Positions 1 through 9,059 are shown, numbered from the stretch's first letter. The stretch is DNA of 64,000 bases from Micromonospora sp. RHAY321 (GCF_023896955.1 NZ_JAMHIW010000002.1:558001-622000); one strand, 5' to 3'. Program-made: numbers and translations. The notes: generated by a model from the sequence alone, not told the origin.

Positions 1-32
1 GTCACCAGCACCACCTTCTGCCGACCGTTCAT
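1..32 (-). CDS. 5' end of an unidentified gene of the contractile injection locus (runs off the window)
   Basis: An ATG at 32-30 overlaps the TGA (31-29) of the preceding gene in an ATGA arrangement and opens a frame reading [11 protein letters not shown] up to the window edge. The 4-base coupling is the same as in most of the genes upstream, so this is probably the next gene of the injection-system operon. Eleven residues are too few to assign a family. An AAA+ ATPase, usual in such loci, has not appeared yet and could lie to the left, but this is only inference. Confidence 0.45.
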   Translation of the reverse strand, partial: MNGRQKVVLV

Positions 33-961
33 CGGTGCGCGACCGCCCCGGTGACCTCGGTGAACCGGATCTGGTCGACCCCGGCGAAGTACCGTTCGAC
101 ACCCTGCGTCTTGCCCACCGCGATCAGCGTGAGCGTGTGTTTGCCGGCTCCGAGGCGGACGGTGCCGACGTCGGCGAAGTCACCCAGCACCACCTTCGGC
201 GTGAAGCCGAGGAAGGTGCCGCCGACCTGCGTACCGTCGATCTGCCAGATCGTGTTGGCGTAGTCGAACGAGGTGGTGCGCGTCGTGGAGAAGCGCCAGA
301 CGGCGTCGCTGGGCAGGTCGACGGTGAGGCTCACCCGGTCACCGGGCGCCAGGCCCTGGAAGAACAGCTGCCGATCCCCCGACCAGGTCACGGCGCAGCA
401 GTTTCCCTGCGGCACCACCGCCGCCGCCTTCCCGGCCGGCGACTCCACCCGCGCACCGTCGAGCAGGCTCTCCGCCTCCAGCGTCACGACCCGCGGCGCA
501 CCGGGTGGCGGGGCATCGTCGGGTCGGGTCAGCAGGTAGCCGACCACCCCGCCGACCAGCAGCACCAGCGCCGCGGCGGCCGCGATCCACGGCCAGGGCG
601 GCCGCTTCGGCGGAGCCACCGCGCGGACCTCGTACGTCACCCGCCCGCTGGAGCGGGAACTCTCCTCCGGCGCGGTGTTCGCCGAGTACGCGAAGCCGGT
701 CATGTCGTACCGGCGGGGCGCGGTGCCCGGGGGCACGGCGAGGCGGACGAGGAAGGAGACCGAGCCCTGCCCGGGTACGACCCGCTGCGGCTCGGCGACG
801 GTGAACCAGGCCCGTTGGCTGCCCTCGCCCGGTGCCACGTCGAAGACCACGGTGTCCGGCGCGAGCCCCGGGTTGGACACGGTGAAGGTGAGCTCGCCGA
901 CGTTGCCGGCGTCCAGGGTGAACTGCTGGGCTGCGGCGACGACGGCCCATTCGGTGGTCAT
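29..961 (-). CDS. Single-pass membrane protein with putative carbohydrate-binding ectodomain, eCIS-associated
   Basis: 310 residues. The start at 961 overlaps the stop of the tail protein I gene (ATGA). Residues 1-115 look like an immunoglobulin-like beta domain ([26 protein letters not shown]) of the kind common in actinobacterial eCIS loci. A proline-rich hinge (PPKRPPWPW) leads to one transmembrane helix at about 123-145. A predicted beta-rich domain at about 158-310 ([10 protein letters not shown], then alternating strands) resembles jelly-roll carbohydrate-binding modules. The positive-inside pattern (KR before the helix) suggests a cytoplasmic N-domain and an outside C-domain. Its place at the end of the baseplate genes suggests it docks the particle to the membrane or wall, in layout like the membrane adaptor CisA of Streptomyces. 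That parallel is inference, not a sequence match I could test. Confidence 0.75.
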   Translation of the reverse strand: MTTEWAVVAAAQQFTLDAGNVGELTFTVSNPGLAPDTVVFDVAPGEGSQRAWFTVAEPQRVVPGQGSVSFLVRLAVPPGTAPRRYDMTGFAYSANTAPEESSRSSGRVTYEVRAVAPPKRPPWPWIAAAAALVLLVGGVVGYLLTRPDDAPPPGAPRVVTLEAESLLDGARVESPAGKAAAVVPQGNCCAVTWSGDRQLFFQGLAPGDRVSLTVDLPSDAVWRFSTTRTTSFDYANTIWQIDGTQVGGTFLGFTPKVVLGDFADVGTVRLGAGKHTLTLIAVGKTQGVERYFAGVDQIRFTEVTGAVAHR

Positions 962-1611
962 GACGGCTCCTCTGCGGACGGTCCGGCGGGTGGCGCGGGG
1001 GATGGTGGCGAGACAGGGTGGTGCGGCACCGACGCCCGGCCGATCGCCGGCCCCGCCACAGCGGGCGGCGGCGGTTCGGCGGGTGGCGGCGGTTCGGCGG
1101 GATCGTCGGCGGTGACGACGAGTTCGGCGGTCACCGCGGCGGGCTTCTCCGCCTCGACGATGCGGGTGATCACGGCGAGCAGGTGCGCGGCTGCCGGCGG
1201 CACCCGCACCACGAGGTGGAAGGGCTGCTCGTCGGGTTCGTCGATCGTGAAGCCCGTCAACCCGGTGGCCAGCTCGAGGGCTCTGCGCATGCCGTACGGG
1301 GTGCCCCGCCAACGGGCCAGCAACGCCCCGTTGGCCACGAGGTCGCGCAGCCGGCCCACCGGCAGCGGCAGCGGGGCGTCCGGGCGGGGCGAGGCCACCA
1401 CGTGGTCCATCGCCACCCAGCGGGTCAACCGCGCGACCAGCGGATCCGGCGCGCGGTACGGGTCGAACAGGGCGTCGACCTCGGCGAGGATCGCCTCGTC
1501 CGGGGCGTGCAGCCCCTCCATCACGTCCAGTAGCGCCCAGAGCACGCTGCCCGGGACGCAGGCCCGCTGGTAGGCGGCGGGCAGCAGCCGTTCAATCGCC
1601 GAGCGTCGCAT
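958..1611 (-). CDS. Phage tail protein I-like baseplate (wedge) protein
   Basis: 217 residues. It opens [17 protein letters not shown], a pattern typical of P2 gpI-like/phage tail protein I, and continues with the conserved stretch [22 protein letters not shown]. Family members are baseplate wedge components next to protein J (Cis11-Cis12 in eCIS numbering). The last 50 or so residues are a Pro-rich low-complexity tail. The ATG overlaps the end of the baseplate J gene by 20 bases, and the stop overlaps the next gene by 4. Cytoplasmic, assembled with the baseplate. Confidence 0.8.
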   Translation of the reverse strand: MRRSAIERLLPAAYQRACVPGSVLWALLDVMEGLHAPDEAILAEVDALFDPYRAPDPLVARLTRWVAMDHVVASPRPDAPLPLPVGRLRDLVANGALLARWRGTPYGMRRALELATGLTGFTIDEPDEQPFHLVVRVPPAAAHLLAVITRIVEAEKPAAVTAELVVTADDPAEPPPPAEPPPPAVAGPAIGRASVPHHPVSPPSPAPPAGPSAEEPS

Positions 1612-4270
1612 CCTGCCGCACCACCTCGATGTCGTGCTCGCCGGAGCAGAGCAGCCAGGTGTCCGGGACGGTCACCACGTCGGCGGTGGCCTGGTTGGCG
1701 CTGGCGGTCCAGTCCACCGCGGCGGCGCTGCGGTACACACCGCGCTCGCCGCCGGCCAGGATCAGCCGCTCCGCCGCCTGGTTGTCGGCGCCGGCCGTGG
1801 TGGCGCCGGTGGCGTGGCCGCTCACGGCGATGGCGTCCACCGGCACGAACCGGGTCCGGTCGCGCAGCGGCAACCCGCAGTTGACCATCACCGGTTGCCA
1901 CTGCGGCTGCGCGGCCAGGGTGTCCAGCCGCAACACCCCGCCGCTCTGGGTGGCCGCGACCGCCAGCGGGCCGGCGAACGCCAGATCCCGGCAGGTCCCG
2001 CCGATCCAACCGCCCTGCACCGACTGCCACTGCACGTCGGACTCGAACAGCCGGGTGCGGTGGCAGCCCTGGCCGGGCTTCTTCGGATCGGGCTCACCCG
2101 CACCGCTCCACAGCAGCGTCGCCGGGCCGTCGTACTGCACCGCGAGCACCCGGTTGTCCACGTTGGAGAGCCCGACGTGGGCGAAGCTGCCCGGCCGGCC
2201 GCCGGCGGTCGACAGGTACACCCCGAAGCCGGCCTGCGCGGCCACCGCGACGCCGGGCGCACCGCGCTCGGAGACGAACGCGCGCACCGCGTAGAACCCC
2301 CGGTCGGCGTCCGACGGGTCGACCAGGATCTGCAACGGCACCGCGCCGGGCAGCAGCGACACCTCGTACAGGCCGGTGTCGGTGGCCACCAGCAACGCGC
2401 CCGCGCCGTCGCGGTCCAGCCAGGCCACGTCGGAGATCCGGGAATCCAGGTCGGTCAGCAACGACCACGTCTCGCCCAGGTCCGTGCTCAGGTGGACCCG
2501 GGAGCCGCCGGAGGCGCGCAGCGTCACCACGGCCACCGATCCGGGACGCGGCACGATGCCCGGCCGCACCGGCGCCGGTGCGGGCGCCACCCGCAGCACC
2601 GTCTCGCCGTCGAACCGGCCGGTCGGCTCCCAGCCCGCACCGGCGTTGCTGGAGCGGAACAGCACCGCGCCCCGCCCGGCGTACCAGGTGCGGGGCTGGT
2701 ACTGGTCGACGGCGAGGGCGCGTACCTCGGCGTCGGGTGCCTCGTCCACCACGAACCGGACTGACTCGACGTAGCGCACGCCCGGCTCGGCGTGCTCCAG
2801 CAGGCGGTACACGTTCGACGCCCGCAGCGGCTCGCCGAACGGCCAGCCGGTCGGGTTGAGCGCCGTGGGCAGCGGGCTCAACGTCTGGTGCAGGCGGTCG
2901 TGGATGCGACGGCGGACCGCGTCCACGTCCTCCTCCCGCCGGACCACGACCCGCGCCCGCACCGAGACCGCCTTGAACCGGGCCCAGGTCGCCCGGGACC
3001 GGATGCCGACCATCCGGCGCTGTTCGAGATCCGCCTCCACCCGGCGGCGCGCCTCGGGCACCTCGTGTTCGCGCAGCACCGACACCGGCAGCCGGCCACC
3101 CGGACGGGCCGGCGGCGGCACGTACGGCACCAGCACCACCTCGACCTCGCCCGGCCGGGCGAAGCTGTACACGGCGGCGCGGGTGAACGCCCGGGCGCGC
3201 GCCACCGCGCCGGAGCTGGTGGCCAGCACCTCGAAGTCCCGGGCGGTGACGGCCCGCTGCTGGGCGAAGAACTCGTACGGGCCGCGCAGCAGCACCGACT
3301 CCAGCGCCTCCATCTCCCGCCCGCCGGCCGCCGGCGCCGGGTTGTCGACCCGTACCCCGGGAAGCGGGTCCCGCAGGCTGGTCAGCGTGCCCGCGGCGAC
3401 GTTGCCGGTCGGCCCGCCGCCGGCCCGGTACCAGAGCCGGATCTGCCGCCCGGCCGGCGGCACCGCCGCCACGGTCACCGGCGAGTGCACCGGGTCGCCC
3501 GGTGCGGGGTCCGCCGACGCGGGCTCACCGGCGGCGGCCGGCCCGGTGGGGCGCCGCAGGTCGAGGGCGGGCGCGAAGGTGACGGTGCCCGAGCAACGGT
3601 CCACCAGGTACGCCTTGGCCTGCGGGCCGAGCCCGGCGAAGCTGTCCACCGGTCGCCAGATCTCGAACGTGCGGCCGTCGTGCTCGCGGGCCGCCGCGCC
3701 CAGCTCGACCGTGCCGGCGGGCACCTCCACGCCGAGCAGCAGGTCCAGCGCTTCGGCGGTGTGCGCCAGCGGGGCGCGGGCCGCCCGCAGCACCTGGCCC
3801 GGCTGGCCGGTGCCGGTGCCGAGCAACTCCGCCTCGACCGGCTCGCAGTGGTGCATCCGCACGGTCACCGACGCCTCGCCCGCGGGCAGCACCGACGGCT
3901 CGGTGGTGACGAACAGGACCGGCCGGGGGTCGGCGCCCCGGGCCGCCGCGACTCGCAGGCCGGCCGGGATCCGCACCGCGCCCCGGTCGGTGCCGCTGCG
4001 CGTGAACCGGACGTCCGCCCAGGCCGCGGTCGGTGCGTGCCGGGCCACCCCGAGGAGGTTGAGAAACGAGACGTACGCCTTCTCCGGCAGCTGGTTCAGC
4101 CGGTAGATCATGACCTCGGTGAGGTGCGCGAACGCCTCCACCAGCGCCATGCCCGGATCGTGCGCCGACAGGTCGGTCCACGCCGGGCAGGACTGCCGGA
4201 TCCGTTCCCGGGCCTCGGTGACCAGGTCGAGGAACGCGCGGTCGTCCAGGTGCGGCACGGGCAGCGTCAT
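1592..4270 (-). CDS. Baseplate assembly protein J with a C-terminal Asp-box beta-propeller
   Basis: 892 residues; the ATG at 4270 overlaps the gp25-like stop (ATGA). Residues 1 to about 517 are a baseplate J-like protein (opening MTLPVPHLDDRAFLDLVTEA; later RAVTARDFEVLA and VSVRARVVVR), the ring that links spike and sheath to the wedges. Residues about 518-892 are unrelated and look like a BNR/Asp-box propeller: SSNAGAGW near 540, a perfect box STDLGETW near 595-602, and further degenerate blades. Eukaryotic-like sialidase or Vps10 propellers use the same boxes, but no catalytic residues are evident. Baseplate J proteins of eCIS normally end near 600-700 residues, so the propeller is an add-on, possibly structural or target-binding. 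Confidence 0.85.
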   Translation of the reverse strand: MTLPVPHLDDRAFLDLVTEARERIRQSCPAWTDLSAHDPGMALVEAFAHLTEVMIYRLNQLPEKAYVSFLNLLGVARHAPTAAWADVRFTRSGTDRGAVRIPAGLRVAAARGADPRPVLFVTTEPSVLPAGEASVTVRMHHCEPVEAELLGTGTGQPGQVLRAARAPLAHTAEALDLLLGVEVPAGTVELGAAAREHDGRTFEIWRPVDSFAGLGPQAKAYLVDRCSGTVTFAPALDLRRPTGPAAAGEPASADPAPGDPVHSPVTVAAVPPAGRQIRLWYRAGGGPTGNVAAGTLTSLRDPLPGVRVDNPAPAAGGREMEALESVLLRGPYEFFAQQRAVTARDFEVLATSSGAVARARAFTRAAVYSFARPGEVEVVLVPYVPPPARPGGRLPVSVLREHEVPEARRRVEADLEQRRMVGIRSRATWARFKAVSVRARVVVRREEDVDAVRRRIHDRLHQTLSPLPTALNPTGWPFGEPLRASNVYRLLEHAEPGVRYVESVRFVVDEAPDAEVRALAVDQYQPRTWYAGRGAVLFRSSNAGAGWEPTGRFDGETVLRVAPAPAPVRPGIVPRPGSVAVVTLRASGGSRVHLSTDLGETWSLLTDLDSRISDVAWLDRDGAGALLVATDTGLYEVSLLPGAVPLQILVDPSDADRGFYAVRAFVSERGAPGVAVAAQAGFGVYLSTAGGRPGSFAHVGLSNVDNRVLAVQYDGPATLLWSGAGEPDPKKPGQGCHRTRLFESDVQWQSVQGGWIGGTCRDLAFAGPLAVAATQSGGVLRLDTLAAQPQWQPVMVNCGLPLRDRTRFVPVDAIAVSGHATGATTAGADNQAAERLILAGGERGVYRSAAAVDWTASANQATADVVTVPDTWLLCSGEHDIEVVRQDATLGD

Positions 4271-4701
4271 GACGGTCCTCCCTGCGCCGGTTCGTCGATC
4301 GGGAGCAGGTCCACGGAGAAGACCAGCTGCCCGGGAGTCAGGCTGGCCCGGACCCGGTAGTCCAACCGGATCACCAGCCGCCACGCGTCGTCCGGGTCCG
4401 GCCCGGCGTCCACGTCGATCACCTCGACCCGGGGCTCCCAGCGGGCGATGGCCTGCCGGACGTAGTGGATGGCCAACCCGGCGGTGGTGTCGTCGTTGGG
4501 CGCGAAGACCAGCCGGTGCAGCCGGGAGCCGTACCCGGGTCGCATCAACCGCTCGCCGGGCGTGGTCGACAACAGCAGGAACAGCGCCTGGCGTACGCTT
4601 TCGTCGCCCTCGGTCATCGCCAGGCCGCCCGCCGCGGTGAGCGCCAACCCGCCGGACCGGCCCGCGTCGAAGCCGGCGCCGACGAAACGGAACGCCCTCA
4701 C
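4267..4701 (-). CDS. gp25/GPW-like baseplate wedge protein
   Basis: 144 residues. The GTG start at 4701 lies in a GTGA overlap with the PAAR-like gene and has a strong GGAGG site just upstream. The sequence carries the hallmarks of the GPW_gp25 family: SVRQALFLLLSTTPGERLMRP, then GSRLHRLVFAPND and a C-terminal strand-rich part (DYRVRASLTPGQLVFSVDL). The family is a lysozyme-fold-like baseplate wedge subunit present in T4-like phages, type VI secretion and eCIS (Cis9). Expected to sit in the cytoplasmic baseplate between spike and protein J. Confidence 0.9.
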   Translation of the reverse strand: MRAFRFVGAGFDAGRSGGLALTAAGGLAMTEGDESVRQALFLLLSTTPGERLMRPGYGSRLHRLVFAPNDDTTAGLAIHYVRQAIARWEPRVEVIDVDAGPDPDDAWRLVIRLDYRVRASLTPGQLVFSVDLLPIDEPAQGGPS

Positions 4702-5036
4702 CGGTCCGCCTCCAGGAACCCCTGGCGCGGGTCGCGCACCGTGTGGTGGACCAGCCCGGGCGGCGTGCCGTTGGTGAACCCGTCCAGGTGGGAGAGCACC
4801 ACCCGGTGTCCGTCGACCCGCAGCCAGTCGCTGTAGCCGACCCGGACGGCCAGCGTCCTCGTACACGGCTTGATGGTCGGGCCGTAGTTCGGACAGGCGA
4901 TGATCTTCCGTCCCTCCGGGTCGTCGTCGACCAGCACCGGCAGCCCGGTGACGGTCACCCACCGCTGTGAGGGTTGGTTCTCGACCCGGCCGTCGTGGTC
5001 GCAGGTGATCACCGAGTTGCGGTGGATCCAGCGCAT
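4698..5036 (-). CDS. PAAR-like spike-tip protein of eCIS
   Basis: 112 residues, coupled to the VgrG-like gene by a TGATG junction at 5036. The conserved pattern VTGLPVLVDDDPEGRKIIACPN, GPTIKPCTRTL, GYSDWLRVDGHRV and TNGTPPGLVHHTV is the signature of a small family encoded between spike and gp25 in many eCIS clusters. Members are taken to cap the spike like PAAR proteins (Cis10). Three cysteines (12, 48, 58) and several histidines could bind a metal at the tip. The role is established for the family only by position and fold prediction. Confidence 0.75.
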   Translation of the reverse strand: MRWIHRNSVITCDHDGRVENQPSQRWVTVTGLPVLVDDDPEGRKIIACPNYGPTIKPCTRTLAVRVGYSDWLRVDGHRVVLSHLDGFTNGTPPGLVHHTVRDPRQGFLEADR

Positions 5037-6634
5037 CAGCCGCCTCCTTCGTGGTGTGCGCGGGCGAGCGCACGCGCGCGCTCCGCCGCGGTGGTCGGGT
5101 CCTCCGTCGCCTCGGCGTGCAGGAAGTCCACGCTGCGGGCGCGGACCACCATGGCCCGACCGGGCGCGGAGATCACCAGGTCGGTCGCCGCGTGCAGGGT
5201 GGCGAGGTCGGGGGTGAGTTCCAGCCAACTGCCGCCCTCGGTGGCCAGCCGCAGGCTGCGCTGGACGTCGTCGACGACGATCGACTGCCCGCCGGCGGTG
5301 CGCAGCGTCCAGCGGCGGGCCCGGCCGTCGTGGATGCCCGGGTCGTACGGCTCGACGGCACCGAACAGCGAGCCGAGCACGATGCCCGAGGCCGGTTCGC
5401 CGCCGGGCAGCACCACCAGCACGGTGTCGTCCGGATCGGGGAGCGCCACCAGGCCCTTGCCGCGCCCGGCGCCCGGGCAGAGCACGGCGAGCCAACCGGC
5501 GTCCAGGTCCCCGTACGCCGGCAGCGTCAACCGGACCCGGCCCAGCCCGTCCGGGTCGGCGACGTCGGTGACGGTGCCGAGGGTGACGACCGCGCCGGCC
5601 GAACCGCCCGGTCCGCTCGACGGGGGCGGCGGCACGGTGGAGAACCGGGTCAGGTGCCCGTTGCCGTCGACCGTGTGCACCACCTCCGTCAGCACGTACG
5701 CACCGGCCACCGGATCGGGCACGCCGCTCAGGTCGATCCGCCGGCCGGGCCGCAGCGCCGGATCGCCCTCGGCCACCCCCTCGGCCGTCACCAGGGTGGC
5801 GGCCCGGGTGTCCAGCCGGGCCTGCGCCAGCGCCGCCAACTCGTCGTCGCTGCGGCCGGGCTGGTCGACGGCGGTGCGAACCCCGTCGGCGCCCACGTCG
5901 GCCGGATCCGGCCGGTCGCCGGGTGGCCGGCCGCAGCGCGCCTCGTCGGCGCGCTGACTGATCGGTTCGGCCCGCTGCGGATGCCAGCCCAGGGCGGCGC
6001 TCGCGCCACTGGCCTGGTCCAGGTTGGTGGCGAGCCGTAGGGTGTGCACGCCCGCGCCGAGGACCAGCGGGATCGGTTCGCCGTACCCGGCGAGGGTGAT
6101 GAGGCGTACGCCCTCGCCGTCGGCGACCACGTGCAGCCCGGCCCGGCCCGTCACCTCCCGCAGCAGCTCCAGGTCGCTGTGCCGGTGCTGGAGCAGCCGC
6201 TCCAGCCGCGGCCCGTCGGCCTCCGCCGTCACCGAAAGCCCGACCTCCCCGCACAGCTCCCCGGCCAGCTCGGCGGCGGTCACCGAGGTGAAGACCCGCA
6301 GCCCCTGTCGTTTGCGCAGCCGGTGCAGCGCGTCGTACGCCCGCAGCCGCAGCACCGCCGCGCCGTCGGCGGCGTACTCGACCTCCACGCAGGTCACCTC
6401 TCCGGTGAACAGCGCGTCGGGATGATCGGCGAGCCGTAGGTCGAGCGCCGTGCCGGGACGAACCGCGGGGTCGAACGCGCCGCCCCCGGCGGTGGTGGCG
6501 AGCACCAGCTCGGCCTGGGTGGGCTGGTCGAGCCGCGCGGCCACCCGCAGCGAGCGCACCCGCTGGCGGGCCGCGCCGGCCAGCTCGACGCCGTCGAGGA
6601 GGACGGTCAGCGCCCGGGGCGCGATGCTCGTCAC
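5036..6634 (-). CDS. VgrG-like spike / late control D protein
   Basis: 532 residues. The start overlaps the upstream stop by 4 bases (6631-6634). The N-terminal two thirds match the gpD/VgrG fold: LTVLLDGVELAG, LDLRLADHPDALFTGEVTCVEVEY, RLRKRQGLRVFTSVTAAELA. The later part has an OB-fold spike segment (GTVTDVADPDGLGRVRLTLP, DTVLVVLPGGEPASGIVLGSLFG) and a short beta tail. It forms the trimeric central spike (Cis8) at the tip of the inner tube. The C-terminus (AEATEDPTTAAERARALARAHHEGGG) is a short helix and shows no fused enzyme. Confidence 0.9.
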   Translation of the reverse strand: MTSIAPRALTVLLDGVELAGAARQRVRSLRVAARLDQPTQAELVLATTAGGGAFDPAVRPGTALDLRLADHPDALFTGEVTCVEVEYAADGAAVLRLRAYDALHRLRKRQGLRVFTSVTAAELAGELCGEVGLSVTAEADGPRLERLLQHRHSDLELLREVTGRAGLHVVADGEGVRLITLAGYGEPIPLVLGAGVHTLRLATNLDQASGASAALGWHPQRAEPISQRADEARCGRPPGDRPDPADVGADGVRTAVDQPGRSDDELAALAQARLDTRAATLVTAEGVAEGDPALRPGRRIDLSGVPDPVAGAYVLTEVVHTVDGNGHLTRFSTVPPPPSSGPGGSAGAVVTLGTVTDVADPDGLGRVRLTLPAYGDLDAGWLAVLCPGAGRGKGLVALPDPDDTVLVVLPGGEPASGIVLGSLFGAVEPYDPGIHDGRARRWTLRTAGGQSIVVDDVQRSLRLATEGGSWLELTPDLATLHAATDLVISAPGRAMVVRARSVDFLHAEATEDPTTAAERARALARAHHEGGG

Positions 6635-7536
6635 GCCGCACCACCCGGGTCGGTGCCGGTGGGTGCGGGGGCGGTCGTCGTCGCGGTCGCCGCAGTCCAG
6701 GCCGTCGGGGCGGCGGCGATGGACGCGCCCACGAACGACGCGCCGGCACCCAACGCGCCGATGACCGACCGGGCTGCCCCGGCCAGCGCCGACCCACCGC
6801 CCGCCATGCCGCCGGCCAAGGTGCTCCCGGGTGGCGGAACGGCCAGCGTGGTGCCGGCCGGCACCGCCAGCGGGTCGGTGATGCGGTTGTGCTCGGCCAG
6901 CAACCGCCAGCGCAGCGGTGAGCCCAGCGCGTCGTTGGCCAGCAGGTCGAAGCGCACCCCCGACCGGCCCGGCTCCGCGGCGCCGTCACCGGCGGCGACC
7001 ACCGCACTGCCCGGGGCGGCCGTCGGCGTGCTCGCCGCCGCCAGCTCCTCGGCGAAACCGGCCTCTGCCTGGTCGGCGGTCTCGGCCGCCCGGACCAGCT
7101 TCAACCGTAGCCACGAGCGGCGTGGCGAGCCGGTGCCGGTGAAAGCGTCGAACCGCTCCGCCACCGCGATGATCATGCCCGGCACGTTCCAGGTCTTGCC
7201 CCAGACGAGGCGGACCAGCGGCGGGCGCAGCCAGCCGTGCTCGGCGGTGGAGTTCTCCGCCAGCATCCACAGCGGGCGGGTGAGCACCCGCACGTCGCTC
7301 GGGCGGACCTGTGCCTCCACGAAGTCCACGTCGAAGAGCAGATCGAGGACGAGCTCCGTCCGGCCGCCACCGGTGAAGACGAGGGGGTCGTCGGCCAGTC
7401 CGGACCCGGTGAGCTGCCCGCCGGCGGCGCCCCGCTGGCGTACCCCGGCGAGCCGGGTCACCTGCACCGTCTCCGGGTTGAGCAGGCAGTCCACCCGCTC
7501 CCCGGAGGAGTCGATGAGGAAGGCGACGCGTTCCAT
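6631..7536 (-). CDS. eCIS tube-initiator/baseplate protein with LysM-like segment
   Basis: 301 residues; the start shares one base with the stop of the linker gene (TGATG). The N-terminal half follows the CIS_tube family (Pvc7/T4 gp53-54-like): VAFLIDSSGERVDCLLNPETV, RTELVLDLLFDVDFVEA, then LVRLVWGKTWNVPGMIIAVAERFDAF. A LysM-like segment (LRWRLLAEHNRITDPLAVPAGTTLAVP) lies near 205-235, followed by an Ala/Gly/Thr-rich tail. In this family the domain joins the tube to the spike, and the LysM segment acts as a baseplate clamp rather than a wall binder. Position between the tube and VgrG genes agrees. Confidence 0.85.
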   Translation of the reverse strand: MERVAFLIDSSGERVDCLLNPETVQVTRLAGVRQRGAAGGQLTGSGLADDPLVFTGGGRTELVLDLLFDVDFVEAQVRPSDVRVLTRPLWMLAENSTAEHGWLRPPLVRLVWGKTWNVPGMIIAVAERFDAFTGTGSPRRSWLRLKLVRAAETADQAEAGFAEELAAASTPTAAPGSAVVAAGDGAAEPGRSGVRFDLLANDALGSPLRWRLLAEHNRITDPLAVPAGTTLAVPPPGSTLAGGMAGGGSALAGAARSVIGALGAGASFVGASIAAAPTAWTAATATTTAPAPTGTDPGGAA

Positions 7537-9059
7537 CAGCCGCCCGCCTGTTCCCGATCCAGCCGTCCGTGCTGAGCCGCGTCCAGCGCCTCACCGGGCA
7601 CCGTCCACAACGGTTGGTCGTCCGGTAGCGCCGGCCACAGACCACGGGCCGTCGCCGACCATCCACCGACCGAGCCGTCCGGCAGGGCCGGCCAGGGAGC
7701 GCTGTCGGCCGCGCGCGCCACATCGGCCGGGCTTCCGCCCGTCGTGCGCGCCGCAGCCGCCAGGCCCGTCCACCCGGCTGGCCCTCCGCCCTCGCCTAGG
7801 TCCTGGCCGCGCCGTCCACGATCCGCCACCGAAGCCCTGTCCAGGCTCCCGCCCCGGTCGGCCTCGAAGCCGAGCCCGCCGCGTTCACCGTCAGCGCTCA
7901 GCCCGCTGCGACCGCCGCCAGGGCCGAATCCGGCCCGTTCGCCGCCACCGTTGAACCTGCTCCGGTCACCGCCGGTCCCGAACCCGCCCCGACCGATCCC
8001 GAAACCGCCCTCGTCCGCCTCGAACCCACCCGGCCCCGCAGCCGTCCCGGTTCGGCCGACCGTGGACCGGCCCCTGTCCCACTCGTCCGCTCCGTCGGTG
8101 GGCGCGATTGCAGATCGTGGAGGGGAGATGCGCCTGGAGTGGGCGAGACCTTCCACGATCCGACCCGCGTCCGGGGAACCGGACGTGGGGGTGGTCGAGG
8201 TCGGACCAGTGTGTCCGGCACGGTGGTGAACGGAGTCGGTGCTCGGCGGTGAGGGGAGTGGGCCGGGGACCGCCGGGCGGATGGTCGGCCGGGATGGCAC
8301 AGCGGTGTCGCTCGACGGTCCGCGCACCGCCGGTCCGATCCCAACGCCCTCGGGGCCGGAAGCGGCTGGCCCCGCCGATCCGTCCCCTCGCGGCGACGCG
8401 CCCGATCCCGCCGACGCGGTCGACCCGGCCCGTGCACCAGGCTCGGTCGTGGAGTCGAACCGGCGGCGGAAGCGCAGCCGGGCCGGCGGCGTCCCGCCAG
8501 CGGCGGGGCCACCCGCCGCGCCGAGCTCCAGCCCTGCGTCAGCGGTGCGGGAGCCACCGATTGCGCCCCTGTCGCCTCGGCTGACAGAGGCGGTCGCACC
8601 GAGCGAGCCGTTCCCCCCGTGCGCGGACTCGTCGGTTCGACCAGACGCCCCGGCCGAGAGCCCGGTGTCGGCAGGACCGCCGGACGCGCGGCCAGGATCG
8701 CCGGCCACGTCGTACCCGGGGGCTCCTCCGAAGGTGTCGACTGTGGACGGGACCTGCTCGCCCGACCCCTGACCTGCCCCCGTGCCGGCGGCGCCGGTCG
8801 ACGCCCGACCGCCCTGGGGTACCTCGAGGTCCAGGTCCTGCAGCAGGCCGGGGGCGTGCGCGGCGACGAGGTCCAGCCAGTGCTGCGGCGGTTCGCCGAA
8901 GCGGCGCGGAGCGGCCCTGTCCACCTCGGTCGGCCGGCGGGCCGAGCGTTGCCCGGTTGCGTCGGTGGGTTCGACCCGCCCGGCGAGGCGCTGGACCGCG
9001 CCGGCCGCCGAGCGCAGCCGGCCGGCCAGCCAGCTACGCGGGTGTCGGCGCGGTGGCAC
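7536..9059 (-). CDS. Gly/Ser/Arg-rich linker protein of the eCIS locus, function unknown
   Basis: 507 residues. The GTG start at 9059 overlaps the end of the tube gene by 26 bases, with GGAG a few bases upstream. Residues 1-30 form an Arg/Ala-rich amphipathic stretch, followed by a small conserved-looking motif, PPQHWLDLVAAHAPGLLQDL, near 58-77. The middle 330 residues are low complexity (Gly, Ser, Asp, Arg; GGFG/GGLG steps) and are predicted disordered. Near the end the block WPALPD occurs twice (about 456 and 475). Eukaryote-like repeats or enzymatic motifs are absent. The position, between tube and baseplate initiator, suggests a scaffold, chaperone or cargo-loading factor, but the sequence itself gives no function. 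A competing frame over 7898-9277 is Arg/Pro-rich and considered a shadow. Confidence 0.6.
   Translation of the reverse strand: MPPRRHPRSWLAGRLRSAAGAVQRLAGRVEPTDATGQRSARRPTEVDRAAPRRFGEPPQHWLDLVAAHAPGLLQDLDLEVPQGGRASTGAAGTGAGQGSGEQVPSTVDTFGGAPGYDVAGDPGRASGGPADTGLSAGASGRTDESAHGGNGSLGATASVSRGDRGAIGGSRTADAGLELGAAGGPAAGGTPPARLRFRRRFDSTTEPGARAGSTASAGSGASPRGDGSAGPAASGPEGVGIGPAVRGPSSDTAVPSRPTIRPAVPGPLPSPPSTDSVHHRAGHTGPTSTTPTSGSPDAGRIVEGLAHSRRISPPRSAIAPTDGADEWDRGRSTVGRTGTAAGPGGFEADEGGFGIGRGGFGTGGDRSRFNGGGERAGFGPGGGRSGLSADGERGGLGFEADRGGSLDRASVADRGRRGQDLGEGGGPAGWTGLAAAARTTGGSPADVARAADSAPWPALPDGSVGGWSATARGLWPALPDDQPLWTVPGEALDAAQHGRLDREQAGG

Noticed and set aside
2792..4360. Plus-strand open frame of 522 codons opposite the baseplate J gene
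   Set aside because: Arg/His/Pro-rich composition without motifs, opposite a clearly recognised protein and against the direction of the operon.
5051..6040. Plus-strand open frames opposite the VgrG-like gene
   Set aside because: No motif, no RBS, and the minus-strand protein is a clear family member.
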